This document shows, piece after piece, positions 1 through 7,502 of a stretch of 38,747 bases of DNA. How positions within the stretch are numbered: the stretch's first letter is position 1; each line of letters begins with the position of its first letter. The notes beneath the pieces are model-generated. The model was not told the origin of the DNA. It searched no databases and saw nothing but the letters and a program-made list of their open reading frames with translations. The stretch lies in the NCBI RefSeq assembly GCF_000478275.1, contig NZ_ASJB01000041.1, positions 1-38,747 on the forward strand, read 5' to 3'. The stretch is from Amycolatopsis orientalis DSM 40040 = KCTC 9412 (GTDB lineage Bacteria; Actinomycetota; Actinomycetes; Mycobacteriales; Pseudonocardiaceae). Made by a program: the position numbers and the translations under genes.

Positions 1-11
1 TCTCGCGCGGC

Positions 12-54
12 GAAGGGCGCTTTCCCCGCATGCGATGCGGGGAAAGCGCCCTTC
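12..54. terminator. Perfect 20-bp inverted repeat, likely terminator of dedA
   Basis: Arms 12-31 and 35-54 are perfectly complementary around a 3-nt GCG loop. The arm begins GAAGGGCGCTTTCCCC. It lies 30 nt past the stop of the minus-strand dedA gene, and possibly also closes a gene left of the window. There is no U tract, as is usual for actinomycete terminators. Its AAGGG..CTTT core resembles the other family-1 hairpins in this window. Confidence 0.7.
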
Positions 55-83
55 AGCCCCGAGTCACAACCCGGGCGAACGCG

Positions 84-806
84 TCAGTCGCGGATCCGCG
101 GGATCTGCTGCGTGATGTCCTCGGCGGTGTCGGCGACGATGCCGGTCGCGGTGGCGCCGTGCTTCTTCTCGCGGCGCGACTTCAGGTACTCGAGCACGAT
201 CGGCACCACCGACACCAGCACGATCAGGATGAAGATCGCGTCGATGTTGTCGCGGATGAACGGGATGTCGCCGAGCAGGTGGCCGAGCGCGGTGATCCCG
301 GCGGCCCACAGGACGCCGCCGATGACGGTGTAGGTGAAGTACTTCTTCGGGTCCATCTTGCCGATGCCCGCGATCCAGGTGATGAACGTCCGCACGAACG
401 GCACGAACCGCGCCAGCACGACCGCCTTCGGACCGTGCTTCTCCAGGAAGGCGTGCGTCTGGTCGACGTACTTCTTGTTGAAGAACTTCGAGTCCGGGTT
501 GCGGAACAGCCAGGGCCCGATCTTCCAGCCGAGGCCGTAGCCGAGCAGGTTGCCGAGCAACGCCGCGACCGTGACCAGGACGCAGACCAGCCAGAGTGGG
601 GCTTCGATCTTGTTGGACGCGATGAGCAGGCCCGCGGTGAACAGCAGGGAGTCACCGGGCAGCACCGGGAAGATGCTGCTCTCGATGAAGATGATCAGGC
701 AGAGCACCGTGATGACCGGGACGGTCAGCCCGCTCAGCAGGTGCATCGGGTCCAGCCACTCCGGCAGGAGGCCCATCGTCGTCACGTTGTTCTGCGCCAG
801 GATCAC
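84..806 (-). CDS. DedA family membrane protein
   Basis: A 240-residue integral membrane protein of the DedA/SNARE-associated family (PF09335). Members are thought to act in undecaprenyl-phosphate or phospholipid flipping and envelope homeostasis; the substrate here is unknown. Visible family marks are FPVLPGDSLLFTAG at about residues 46-59 and the amphipathic RFVPFVRTFITWIAG stretch at about 133-147. About five hydrophobic segments are present, ending in a charged cytoplasmic tail (KSRREKKHG). Length is normal. The start is GTG at 806 with no Shine-Dalgarno sequence but a TACCGT -10 box six bases upstream, which suggests leaderless translation; an internal ATG eleven codons in is the alternative. 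In M. tuberculosis a DedA gene (Rv0364) neighbours fba (Rv0363c), as I recall, which fits the synteny seen here. Confidence 0.93.
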   Translation of the reverse strand: MILAQNNVTTMGLLPEWLDPMHLLSGLTVPVITVLCLIIFIESSIFPVLPGDSLLFTAGLLIASNKIEAPLWLVCVLVTVAALLGNLLGYGLGWKIGPWLFRNPDSKFFNKKYVDQTHAFLEKHGPKAVVLARFVPFVRTFITWIAGIGKMDPKKYFTYTVIGGVLWAAGITALGHLLGDIPFIRDNIDAIFILIVLVSVVPIVLEYLKSRREKKHGATATGIVADTAEDITQQIPRIRD

Positions 807-812
807 ACCAAA

Positions 813-818
813 ACGGTA
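813..818 (-). promoter_or_regulatory. Candidate -10 box of a leaderless dedA promoter
   Basis: TACCGT read on the minus strand fits TANNNT. It ends six bases before the GTG start of dedA, the spacing expected when transcription starts at the start codon. No ribosome binding site is visible. Position-based inference only. Confidence 0.4.
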
Positions 819-859
819 CAGGGTGACGCTGAGTGGCCTGACCCGACGGGGAACGCCGC

Positions 860-1282
860 TCAGATCAGCGTGAGCAGCCCGATCACCGAACCGGCGGCCA
901 GTCCCAGCAGCACGGCCAGCAGCAACACCCAGTACGCGGGCAACGGCGCACTGCCGGGCGAAGGGGCCGGAGGCGGCATCGGGCGTTCCGCCAGCCTGGC
1001 CGTTTCCGCGTCCTCCAGCGCGACGCGCTCCCGTTCGAGCGAGTCGGCACCCGCGCCGGACAGGAGCCCGTACTGCAGCGGCAGCTCACCCTCCCCCGGA
1101 GACGCGGACGGAGACGGCTCGGCGGCGACCGGAACCTCATCGGTGTCCGAATTACTCTCGGTGTCCGATTCGGCCGGCTTCTCGGTGGACGCTTCGGCGA
1201 TCCGTTCCGCCGAAGGAGCGAAGACGGCCTGAGCGCGAAGGGCATCGGCCAGGAGCTTCTCCGGGTCCTTGGGCTCGCTCAT
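860..1282 (-). CDS. Hypothetical tail-anchored acidic protein
   Basis: A 140-residue protein of no family I recognise. The first roughly 110 residues are rich in Glu, Ser, Pro, Ala and Asp and look disordered (MSEPKDPEKLLADALRAQ at the N-terminus). A single hydrophobic segment fills the C-terminus (about 117-140, YWVLLLAVLLGLAAG), so it is probably a tail-anchored membrane protein with its body in the cytoplasm. The start is ATG 1282, chosen because GAGAGGAG lies seven bases upstream; a longer in-frame reading would run into nagA. It begins 17 nt after the nagA stop, so it is probably cotranscribed with it. Function unknown. Confidence 0.75.
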   Translation of the reverse strand: MSEPKDPEKLLADALRAQAVFAPSAERIAEASTEKPAESDTESNSDTDEVPVAAEPSPSASPGEGELPLQYGLLSGAGADSLERERVALEDAETARLAERPMPPPAPSPGSAPLPAYWVLLLAVLLGLAAGSVIGLLTLI

Positions 1283-1299
1283 CCGTACTCCTCTCGCCG

Positions 1300-2502
1300 C
1301 TACCCGTCGCTGACCGACACACCGCCTTCGACCGCGCCGCTCAGCGGGGCCGTGGCGCTCAATGTAGCCGCAGCCTCGTCCTCGACCCACTCGCCCTGGC
1401 GCAGCACCTTGACCGGCCGCAGGTCGCGGTCGAGCACGACGACGTCGGCCGCGAGGCCGGCGCGCAGCGACCCGGTCCGGTCGGCGAGACCGAGCAGTTC
1501 GGCCGGCCGCCCGGAGGTCGCGCGGACGGCGTCGAGCAGGTCGATGCCCGCGCCGCGGACCAGATTGCGGAAGGCCGCGTCCATGGTCAGGGTGCTGCCC
1601 GCCAGCGAACCGTTCCCGGCCAGCGTGGCGACGCCGTCGCGGACGTCGACTTCGAGGCGGCCGAGGATGTAGCTGCCGTCGGCGGCGTCGGTGGCCGACA
1701 TGGCGTCGGTGATGAGCACTGTCCGGCCCTTGCCCGCGTGATGGGCGGCCAGCCGCAGCACCGTCGGGTGCACGTGGACGAGGTCGCAGATCAGCTCGAC
1801 GGTGATCCGCTCGTCGTCGAGGAGGGCGCCGATCGGGCCCGGCTCGCGGTGGTGGAGCGGCCGCATGGCGTTGAAGAGGTGCGTCGCGACGGAGGCGCCG
1901 GCGTCGATCGCCGGGACGATCTGGTCTTCGACGCCGTCGGTGTGCCCGATGGCGGCGATGACGCCCGATTCGGCCAGTTGCCGGACCGCCTTGATCCCGC
2001 CGTGCAGTTCGGGGGCGAGGGTGACCATCCGGATGTCGCCGCGCCCCGCGGTGAGCAGCGCGTTGACCGTCGCCGTGTCCGGTTCGATCAGCGTCGCCGG
2101 GTCGTGTGCCCCGCAGCGTGCCTTCGAGATGAAGGGTCCTTCGAGGTGAATGCCGGCAAGTTCACCCTCTTGGACCAGCTCTCGAAGGGCCGCGATCTGG
2201 TCTCGGAGCACCGGAATGGGGTCCGAGACGAGACTGCCGAGCATGGTCGTGGTCCCGTGCCGCCGATGCGCGCGCACGGCGCGGTACAGCTCCTCGGGGT
2301 TGGCGCTGGAGAACGACCCACCCCCACCGCCATGGCAGTGGGTGTCGACGAAGCCGGGCACGACCAGGCACCCGTCGACGTCCACGCGGTCGATGTCCGG
2401 GGGTGTCCCGGAACCGACTTGGACGATCTTGTCGCCGGCGATGGCCAGCCAACCGTCGTCGAGTACACGGTCCGGGGCGACGACCCGGCCGCCCACGATC
2501 AC
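1300..2502 (-). CDS. nagA: N-acetylglucosamine-6-phosphate deacetylase
   Basis: A cytoplasmic amidohydrolase that removes acetate from GlcNAc-6-phosphate to give glucosamine-6-phosphate, in chitin and cell-wall amino-sugar catabolism. Visible motifs are the metal-binding DTHCHGGGG, HLEGPFIS with the metal-ligand Glu, HLFNAMRPLHHREPG, and ITDAMSATD with the catalytic Asp. The 400-residue length is normal. The GTG at 2502 is preferred because CCGGAG lies five bases upstream. ATG 2535 has no ribosome site, and ATG 2556 lies upstream of a DasR-type operator, which would put the operator inside the gene. The operator at 2539-2552 implies control by the GntR regulator DasR or NagR in response to amino-sugar phosphates. 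Confidence 0.93.
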   Translation of the reverse strand: MIVGGRVVAPDRVLDDGWLAIAGDKIVQVGSGTPPDIDRVDVDGCLVVPGFVDTHCHGGGGGSFSSANPEELYRAVRAHRRHGTTTMLGSLVSDPIPVLRDQIAALRELVQEGELAGIHLEGPFISKARCGAHDPATLIEPDTATVNALLTAGRGDIRMVTLAPELHGGIKAVRQLAESGVIAAIGHTDGVEDQIVPAIDAGASVATHLFNAMRPLHHREPGPIGALLDDERITVELICDLVHVHPTVLRLAAHHAGKGRTVLITDAMSATDAADGSYILGRLEVDVRDGVATLAGNGSLAGSTLTMDAAFRNLVRGAGIDLLDAVRATSGRPAELLGLADRTGSLRAGLAADVVVLDRDLRPVKVLRQGEWVEDEAAATLSATAPLSGAVEGGVSVSDG

Positions 2503-2538
2503 GAAATCTCCGGCGCCTCTCACGCCCCCCAGCATATA

Positions 2539-2552
2539 TTGGTCTGGACCAA
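2539..2552. promoter_or_regulatory. DasR/NagR-type operator (dre site) at nagA
   Basis: TTGGTCTGGACCAA is a dyad with 6-bp arms (TTGGTC and GACCAA) and closely matches the known dre consensus TGGTCTAGACCA bound by DasR in streptomycetes. It lies 37 nt upstream of the chosen nagA start and overlaps an AT-rich stretch suitable for a -10 region. Repression of nagA relieved by GlcN-6-P or GlcNAc-6-P is the expected behaviour, by analogy. Confidence 0.75.
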
Positions 2553-2593
2553 GCATGGCGGCACAACCCAGCGCTCGAGAGTGAGGCCGGGTG

Positions 2594-3169
2594 TCAGTTC
2601 GGCGACTGCATCGCTTTCTGCAGTGCCTCCAGCGCCCGGCTGGCGGTTGACTTAACGGTACCTTTCGAAATCCCGGCGGCCTCCGAGATTTCGGCCTCAC
2701 TCAGCCCACCGTAGTAACGGAGTACCAGAACTTCACGCTGACGCGGGGGCAGTTTGGACAAAGCGCTCACCACGGCCTGATGTTCACTCGACAGCATGGC
2801 GAGACTTTCGGCCGAACGCGCGTTGACGGCGTGCGGTGCGACGTACTCGCGAGCGGTCTTGCGGCGCCGCAGCACGCTGCGTGATCCGTTGACCACGGCG
2901 GTGCGCAGGTAGCCGACGGCCGCGGCGGCGTCACGCAGGCGTCCCCAGTTGCGGTGCAGCCCGGTGAACGCCTCCTGGACGACGTCCTCGGCGGTCGCGG
3001 GTTCGTCCACGAGCAGGATGGCCAGCCGGACGAGCCGCATCCGATGCTGGCGATAGAGATCCTCAAGGGTCAGCGGTGCCGCAGGCGGCGGTGGCGTGAC
3101 CGGTCCGTCCATGGTGCGCAAGTGGCCGAGGGTCGCCTCGACACTGCGTTCCGCATTGCCCTCGAGCAT
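2594..3169 (-). CDS. SigE-family ECF RNA polymerase sigma factor
   Basis: A 191-residue extracytoplasmic-function sigma factor that directs RNA polymerase to a dedicated promoter set. After a Pro-rich N-terminal extension of about 33 residues, region 2 is seen at LEDLYRQHRMRLVRLA to EDVVQEAFTGLHRNW (about 35-75). Region 4 carries LPPRQREVLVLRYYGGLSEAEI and the helix-turn-helix GISKGTVKSTASRALEAL (about 138-185). The ATG at 3169 is preceded by AGGTAGGGG, which supports this start; an ATG about 20 codons later is the alternative. No anti-sigma factor gene is adjacent. nagA lies 91 nt downstream with its own operator, and a YciI gene lies divergently upstream. Confidence 0.93.
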   Translation of the reverse strand: MLEGNAERSVEATLGHLRTMDGPVTPPPPAAPLTLEDLYRQHRMRLVRLAILLVDEPATAEDVVQEAFTGLHRNWGRLRDAAAAVGYLRTAVVNGSRSVLRRRKTAREYVAPHAVNARSAESLAMLSSEHQAVVSALSKLPPRQREVLVLRYYGGLSEAEISEAAGISKGTVKSTASRALEALQKAMQSPN

Positions 3170-3310
3170 GTACCCCTACCTGTTCATTTACCCCTTTGAA
3201 GCACAACCTGTGCGTGGCGCTCGATCAGCGTATCGGGTGGGGCAGGAGTCCTGCCTGATCGGATCCTGAGAAGCTGGGGGCGTCTGTCGGAACGACCCTT
3301 GGAGACGTCG

Positions 3311-3595
3311 ATGGCCTGGTTCCTGGTGGAGATCACGTACGTGCAGGAGAAGCTGGCGGACGTGCGTCCCCGGCACCGGAAGTTCCTCTCCGACCTCGCC
3401 GACCAGGGCGTTGTCGCGCTCGGCGGGCCGCTGGGCGACGGCTCCGGTGGCATCTCGATGTACCAGGCGGCCGACGAGACGGCGTTGCTCGAGATCATCG
3501 ACCAGGATCCGTACCACCTCGAAGGCGTTGTGGCGAAGCGGACCGTCCGCGAGTTCAAGCCGGTGATCGGCGCCTGGATCCCCAAGGAAGCCTGA
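3311..3595 (+). CDS. YciI family protein
   Basis: A 94-residue protein of the YciI/DGPF (YCII) superfamily, a small dimeric alpha/beta ferredoxin-like fold of largely unknown role; some relatives act as dehalogenases or muconolactone-isomerase-like enzymes. The N-terminal strand MAWFLVEITYVQEKL, the conserved His in VRPRHRKFL (residue 22) and the C-terminal DPYHLEGV signature are visible. The start is ATG 3311, with TGGAG six bases upstream. It is divergent from the ECF sigma gene. YCII proteins are often neighbours of ECF sigma factors in actinobacteria, but no functional link is proven here. Confidence 0.9.
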   Translation: MAWFLVEITYVQEKLADVRPRHRKFLSDLADQGVVALGGPLGDGSGGISMYQAADETALLEIIDQDPYHLEGVVAKRTVREFKPVIGAWIPKEA

Positions 3596-3599
3596 CGGC

Positions 3600-4595
3600 T
3601 CAAAGGTCGAGGGTGACCGGCTCGCGTTCGACGCAGACCCGGACGCGGTCGCCGGTCACCGTCGGCAGCTCGCAGGTCCCGCAGAATCCCTGGCGGCACG
3701 AATACGCGATGCCGGGCACGGTTTCGCGCAGGACGTCGAGTGTCGTCCGGTCGGCGGGCACGTCCAGCGTCACGCCGCTGCGGGCCAGTGCGACGCGGAA
3801 CGGCTTGCCGCCGACGATCGGCGGCGTCGAGAACCGCTCGAAGAACACCGGGCCGGTCGTGTGCAGCGCCGCGTCCGTGCGGACACCGACGATCATCGGA
3901 ACCGGGCCACAGCAGTAGATCGGCGCGCCTTCCGGCGCCCCTTCGAGAAGTTCGGCGCCGGAAGCGGGCATCCCGTAGTCCGTGTCCGGCCGGATCCAGA
4001 CCCGGTCTCCGAATCCGGACAATTCCTCCAGGAACGGCATCGAAGCCTCGTCGCGACCGGTGTAGACCAGTCGCCAGTCCGCGCCGGAAGCGGCCGCCTG
4101 CCGCACCATCGGCAGGATCGGCGTGATCCCGATACCGCCCGCGATGAACAGGTAAGCCCGGCTCGCGACGAACGGGAACGCGTTGCGCGGGCCGCGAGCG
4201 GTGACGCGCGCGCCCTTCTTGAGCGCGTGCACCGCCGTCGATCCCTCGCCGAGCAACCGGACGCCGACGCGGTAGGCCGAGCGGTCGTCCGGGTCGCCGC
4301 ACAGGGAGTACTGGCGGACCAGCCCCGGCCGCGGCGCGAGATCGACATGCGCGCCGGGCCGCCAGCGCGGCAGTTCCTCGCCGCGCTCGTGGACCAGCCG
4401 CAGGCTGACGACGCCTTCGGCCTCGGTGCGGAGATCGTCGACCACCAGCGGGAGATCACGGTCGACGGCGACCACCGGCGGACGACGGCGGCCGCTCACG
4501 CCGCTGAGCCTGCGGTACACCGCCACGACACCGGTCAGCGACGACATCAGCCGGTCGGTCCGGCCGCTGCCGTCGAGCCGCAGCGGGCGCGTCAT
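3600..4595 (-). CDS. Ferredoxin-type oxidoreductase (PDR/VanB family)
   Basis: A 331-residue FMN/[2Fe-2S] reductase that would pass electrons from NAD(P)H to a partner oxygenase. Visible in order are a flavin-binding barrel (RQYSLCGDP, about 116-124), a nucleotide domain (FIAGGIGITPILPMV, about 180), CCGPVPMI, and a C-terminal ferredoxin domain with SCRQGFCGTC. The fourth cluster Cys (VRVCVE) follows after only 12 residues instead of the usual 25-30, so the customary HRD-type loop is missing (see findings). The ATG at 4595 overlaps the stop of the upstream PF10118 gene by 4 nt (ATGA), so translation is coupled. It is the last gene of the monooxygenase operon. Confidence 0.9.
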   Translation of the reverse strand: MTRPLRLDGSGRTDRLMSSLTGVVAVYRRLSGVSGRRRPPVVAVDRDLPLVVDDLRTEAEGVVSLRLVHERGEELPRWRPGAHVDLAPRPGLVRQYSLCGDPDDRSAYRVGVRLLGEGSTAVHALKKGARVTARGPRNAFPFVASRAYLFIAGGIGITPILPMVRQAAASGADWRLVYTGRDEASMPFLEELSGFGDRVWIRPDTDYGMPASGAELLEGAPEGAPIYCCGPVPMIVGVRTDAALHTTGPVFFERFSTPPIVGGKPFRVALARSGVTLDVPADRTTLDVLRETVPGIAYSCRQGFCGTCELPTVTGDRVRVCVEREPVTLDL

Positions 4596-5470
4596 CGTGG
4601 TTCGTCGGCGGCCAGCGCGGCCGGGGAACGCGCGAGATACGCGACGGCCTGATCGGTGTCGCCGGTCTCGGTGGGGTGATAGGACTTCCGGAAGTACGGC
4701 CGGATCTCGCGCAACAACTGCCTTCCCGACGGCAGCAGGCCCAGCTTCGCCACCCGGAGATAGGTGCGGAAGCTCGCCTTGCCTGGCCGGGTCGGGTCGT
4801 TGCGCATCAGGAACCTGGTGCCCCGCAAGAAGACCCACGCGAGCACCGGCGTCACCACGAGCATGCTGCGCACGCGACGGCCGTAGCGTCCGTCGAGGTG
4901 CATGAACAGGTCGAAGGCGACCGAGCGGTGCTCGACCTCTTCGGCGCCGTGCCAGCGCAGGAGGTCCAGCATCGTCGGGTTCGCACCCGCGGTGTCGAGG
5001 GCTTCGGCGTCGAGGATCCATTGGCCGAGGAACGCGGTGTAGTGCTCGATCGCGGCGATGACGGCGAGCCGTTCGATCAGCCATTCCTCGCGCCGCTTGG
5101 CGGACAGCGGGCGATCGCCGAGCAGGCGGCGGAACATCCACTCCATCTGCGCGATGTACGGCCGTACGTCGACGCCTGCCGCTTCGAGATGTCCGGCCGC
5201 CCCGTCATGCGCCTCGGCGTGCATGGCCTCCTGGCCGATGAAGCCGAGGACGTCCTCCTTGAGCCGCTCGTCGCGGATCAGCGGAACGGCCTGCTTGAAC
5301 ACCTCGACGAACCAGCGTTCGCCCTCCGGCAGCGCCAGATGCAGCACGTTGATCGTATGCGTGGCCTGCGGCTCGCCGGGGATCCAGTGCATCGGCAGCG
5401 ACGCCCAGTCGAATTTGACGTCGCGCGCGTGCAGGACGATCTGCTCGTGCTCGTCGCGCCGATCCGTCAT
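4592..5470 (-). CDS. PF10118 metal-dependent hydrolase-like, predicted diiron protein
   Basis: A 292-residue protein of the predicted metal-dependent hydrolase family PF10118 (COG3687). The helical body carries Glu51 (GERWF), Glu81-x2-His84 (QEAMHAEAH), Glu142 (AIEHY) and Glu178-x2-His181 (EEVEHRS). That E/ExxH/E/ExxH order is the ligand pattern of ferritin-like diiron carboxylate enzymes. The ligand assignment is my inference; the family name is from memory. It overlaps the monooxygenase upstream and the ferredoxin reductase downstream by 4 nt each. A redox role, such as an oxygenase or desaturase fed by the reductase, is more likely than simple hydrolysis. Confidence 0.87.
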   Translation of the reverse strand: MTDRRDEHEQIVLHARDVKFDWASLPMHWIPGEPQATHTINVLHLALPEGERWFVEVFKQAVPLIRDERLKEDVLGFIGQEAMHAEAHDGAAGHLEAAGVDVRPYIAQMEWMFRRLLGDRPLSAKRREEWLIERLAVIAAIEHYTAFLGQWILDAEALDTAGANPTMLDLLRWHGAEEVEHRSVAFDLFMHLDGRYGRRVRSMLVVTPVLAWVFLRGTRFLMRNDPTRPGKASFRTYLRVAKLGLLPSGRQLLREIRPYFRKSYHPTETGDTDQAVAYLARSPAALAADEPR

Positions 5471-6939
5471 GACGCCCTCCCGCTGAGTTCGAAGTCGCTC
5501 GGGTCGACCTTGCGGGTCTCAAGCCAGTAGCGCCAGGTGAAGCCGGGCCAGATCGTGCGGTTGACGCCCTTCGCGTCGAGGTACCAGCTCTTGCAGCCGC
5601 CCTGCGTCCACACGCCCCTGACCAGCTTGTCCTGGATCTCCCGCTGGAACTTCTCCTGGACACCGGCGCGGACGTCGAGTGCCGCGGCTCCGCGCGAGTC
5701 GGCGAGCTTGATCGCGTCGACGACGTAGCGCGCCTGCGATTCGATCATGAACACCACGGAGTTGTGCCCCAGCGCGGTGTTCGGGCCGAGGAGGAAGAAC
5801 AGGTTGGGGAAGCCGGAAACGCTGATGCCCTTGTGCGTGCGCATCCCCTCGGCGGCCCATTCCTTGGCGAGGTCGCGGCCGTCGATCCCGGTGATGTCCA
5901 GGTATTCCAAGGCATCCGTGACCTTGAACCCGGTGCCGTAGATGATCGCGTCGACCTCGTGCTCGACGCCGTTGCCGTCGACGACGCTGTGCGCCTTGAC
6001 CTCGCGCACGCCGTCGGTGTTGACGTCCACATTGGACCGGTTGATCGCCGGGTAGTAGTCGTTGGAGATCAGCACCCGCTTGCAGCCCATGGTGTAGTCC
6101 GGGGTGACCTGCTTGCGCAGCACGGGATTCTTGATGCTGCGGGCGATATGCCGCCGCGCGACCAGTTCGCCCGCCTTCATCAGCGCGGGGTGGCCGTTGA
6201 AGCCGATCGCCCGTGCTTCGAGGAACCAGTAGAGCGCGTTGCGGTAAAGCCGTTGCACGCCGGGGACGCGGCGGAACGCGGTCTTGGCCCAGCCCGGCAT
6301 GGCGTGGTCGGGCTTCGGCATGATCCACGGCGGTGTGCGCTGGAACAGCGTCAGTTCGGCGACCTCGGGGGCGATCTCCGGGACGAACTGGATCGCGCTG
6401 GCGCCGGTGCCGACCACGGCGACCTTCTTGCCGCGCAGGTCGTATTCGTGGTTCCACTGCGCGGAATGCCAGGTCTGGCCCTTGAACTTCTCGATCCCGG
6501 GCAGCTTGGGGACCTGCGGGATGTGCAGGCCGCCGACGCCGGAGACGACGAACTGGGCCTCGATGTCCTGGCCGGTTTTGGTGTGGACGTGCCAGCGGCG
6601 CGTGGTGTCGTCCCAGGTGGCGCCGGTGAGTTCGACACCGAACCGGATCTTGCGGCGCAGCCGGTACTTGTCGGTGACGTCCTTGAGGTACTGGAAGATC
6701 TCCGGCGCCGGCGAGAACGACCGCGACCAGTCCGGGTTCTGCTCGTAGGAGAACGAGTACATATGGGACTGCACGTCGCAGGCGCAGCCGGGGTACGAGT
6801 TGTCGCGCCACGTACCGCCGACTTCGTCCGCCTTCTCCAGGATGACGTAGTCCCGGATTCCGGCCTTTTCGAGCTGGATGGCCTGGCCGAGCCCGGAGAA
6901 CCCGGTGCCCACGATCACGACCTTGAATCGCTCGGTCAT
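5467..6939 (-). CDS. Flavin-containing (Baeyer-Villiger type) monooxygenase
   Basis: A 490-residue FAD- and NADPH-dependent monooxygenase. Visible are the first Rossmann motif GTGFSG (11-16), the BVMO marker GGTWRDNSYPG..D (41-55), the type I fingerprint FKGQTWHSAQW (152-162) matching FxGxxxHxxxW, and the NADPH-site GTGASA (177-182). Length is normal. The expected reaction is oxygen insertion next to a carbonyl or heteroatom oxidation; the substrate is unknown. ATG 6939 is chosen because GGAGG lies eight bases upstream; a GTG five codons earlier overlaps that site. First gene of a three-gene operon with ATGA overlaps. It resembles mycobacterial MymA-type loci, which also combine a monooxygenase with an SDR. 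Confidence 0.93.
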   Translation of the reverse strand: MTERFKVVIVGTGFSGLGQAIQLEKAGIRDYVILEKADEVGGTWRDNSYPGCACDVQSHMYSFSYEQNPDWSRSFSPAPEIFQYLKDVTDKYRLRRKIRFGVELTGATWDDTTRRWHVHTKTGQDIEAQFVVSGVGGLHIPQVPKLPGIEKFKGQTWHSAQWNHEYDLRGKKVAVVGTGASAIQFVPEIAPEVAELTLFQRTPPWIMPKPDHAMPGWAKTAFRRVPGVQRLYRNALYWFLEARAIGFNGHPALMKAGELVARRHIARSIKNPVLRKQVTPDYTMGCKRVLISNDYYPAINRSNVDVNTDGVREVKAHSVVDGNGVEHEVDAIIYGTGFKVTDALEYLDITGIDGRDLAKEWAAEGMRTHKGISVSGFPNLFFLLGPNTALGHNSVVFMIESQARYVVDAIKLADSRGAAALDVRAGVQEKFQREIQDKLVRGVWTQGGCKSWYLDAKGVNRTIWPGFTWRYWLETRKVDPSDFELSGRAS

Positions 6940-6987
6940 CTGGCAATCCTCCACTTCGAGGCGTTCGTGCCCAGATGACGTTACCGG

Positions 6988-7002
6988 AAGTAACAGTTAC
7001 TT
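6988..7002. promoter_or_regulatory. Palindromic operator candidate upstream of the monooxygenase operon
   Basis: AAGTAACAGTTACTT is a perfect 15-bp dyad (7-bp arms, one central base). It sits 49 nt before the monooxygenase start, in the gap after the PPOX gene. The size and symmetry fit a TetR- or MarR-type site. Similar AGTAAG/AAGTAAG half-sites occur upstream of the SDR gene (about 8447-8468). The regulator is not in the window. Confidence 0.45.
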
Positions 7003-7020
7003 GCTAGTACTCCCTACCAG

Positions 7021-7494
7021 TCAGTACGTCCCGCCGAGCTTCGTGTGATCCCAGCTCACGGTCTTGGTCGGCCGGAAAATCAGCCCGATTCGCTTCGGGG
7101 CCTGCTTGCCGATGAAGCCCGTGAGCTCGTCGGGCACCGGATCGCCCGGCTTCGCTCCCGCGTAGCGCTGCATGAGCTGGATACCCATCTGGGTGACCAC
7201 GGCCGTATCGGTGATGACCTCGACGTCGGCTTCAAGGGAGATCCCGCGCAGCTTGTCGTAGCTGTCGCCGTCCTCGATGAGCACGGTGGCGCGTGGGTCG
7301 CGTTCCAGGTTCTTGGCCTTCTGGGACGAGCCGTAGGTCCAGGTCGCGATGCCCGCTTCGTGCGGGTAGTACCAAAGCGGCGCGAGATGCGGGCGGCCGT
7401 TCGGGCCGATCGTCGCGACGTTGATGACCTTCTGCTCGTCGAGGAAGGCGGTGAGTTCGTCGGGGGTCATGCGGATCTGGTCGCGACGGGACAT
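7021..7494 (-). CDS. PPOX-class F420-dependent oxidoreductase
   Basis: A 157-residue split-barrel flavin/deazaflavin-binding protein (pyridoxamine-5-phosphate oxidase-like, FDOR type). The pattern VINVATIGPNGRPHLAPLWY at about 23-42, the Lys/Asn-rich SSQKAKNLERDPRATVLIE and the C-terminal FRPTKTVSWDHTKLGG are typical. Members reduce or oxidise small ligands with F420 or flavin; the substrate is unknown. It begins 8 nt after the SDR stop, so the two form an operon. The ATG at 7494 is used; a second ATG eight codons in is possible. It ends shortly before the palindromic promoter region of the monooxygenase operon. Confidence 0.9.
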   Translation of the reverse strand: MSRRDQIRMTPDELTAFLDEQKVINVATIGPNGRPHLAPLWYYPHEAGIATWTYGSSQKAKNLERDPRATVLIEDGDSYDKLRGISLEADVEVITDTAVVTQMGIQLMQRYAGAKPGDPVPDELTGFIGKQAPKRIGLIFRPTKTVSWDHTKLGGTY

Positions 7495-7502
7495 GCGCGG
7501 TC

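Noticed and set aside
1283..1390. N-terminal extension of the tail-anchored protein
   Set aside because: It would overlap nagA and is Arg/Gly-rich. The ATG at 1282 has a strong ribosome site.
2503..2700. N-terminal extension of nagA
   Set aside because: It would include the dre operator and run into the sigma gene; the added residues are unlike NagA.
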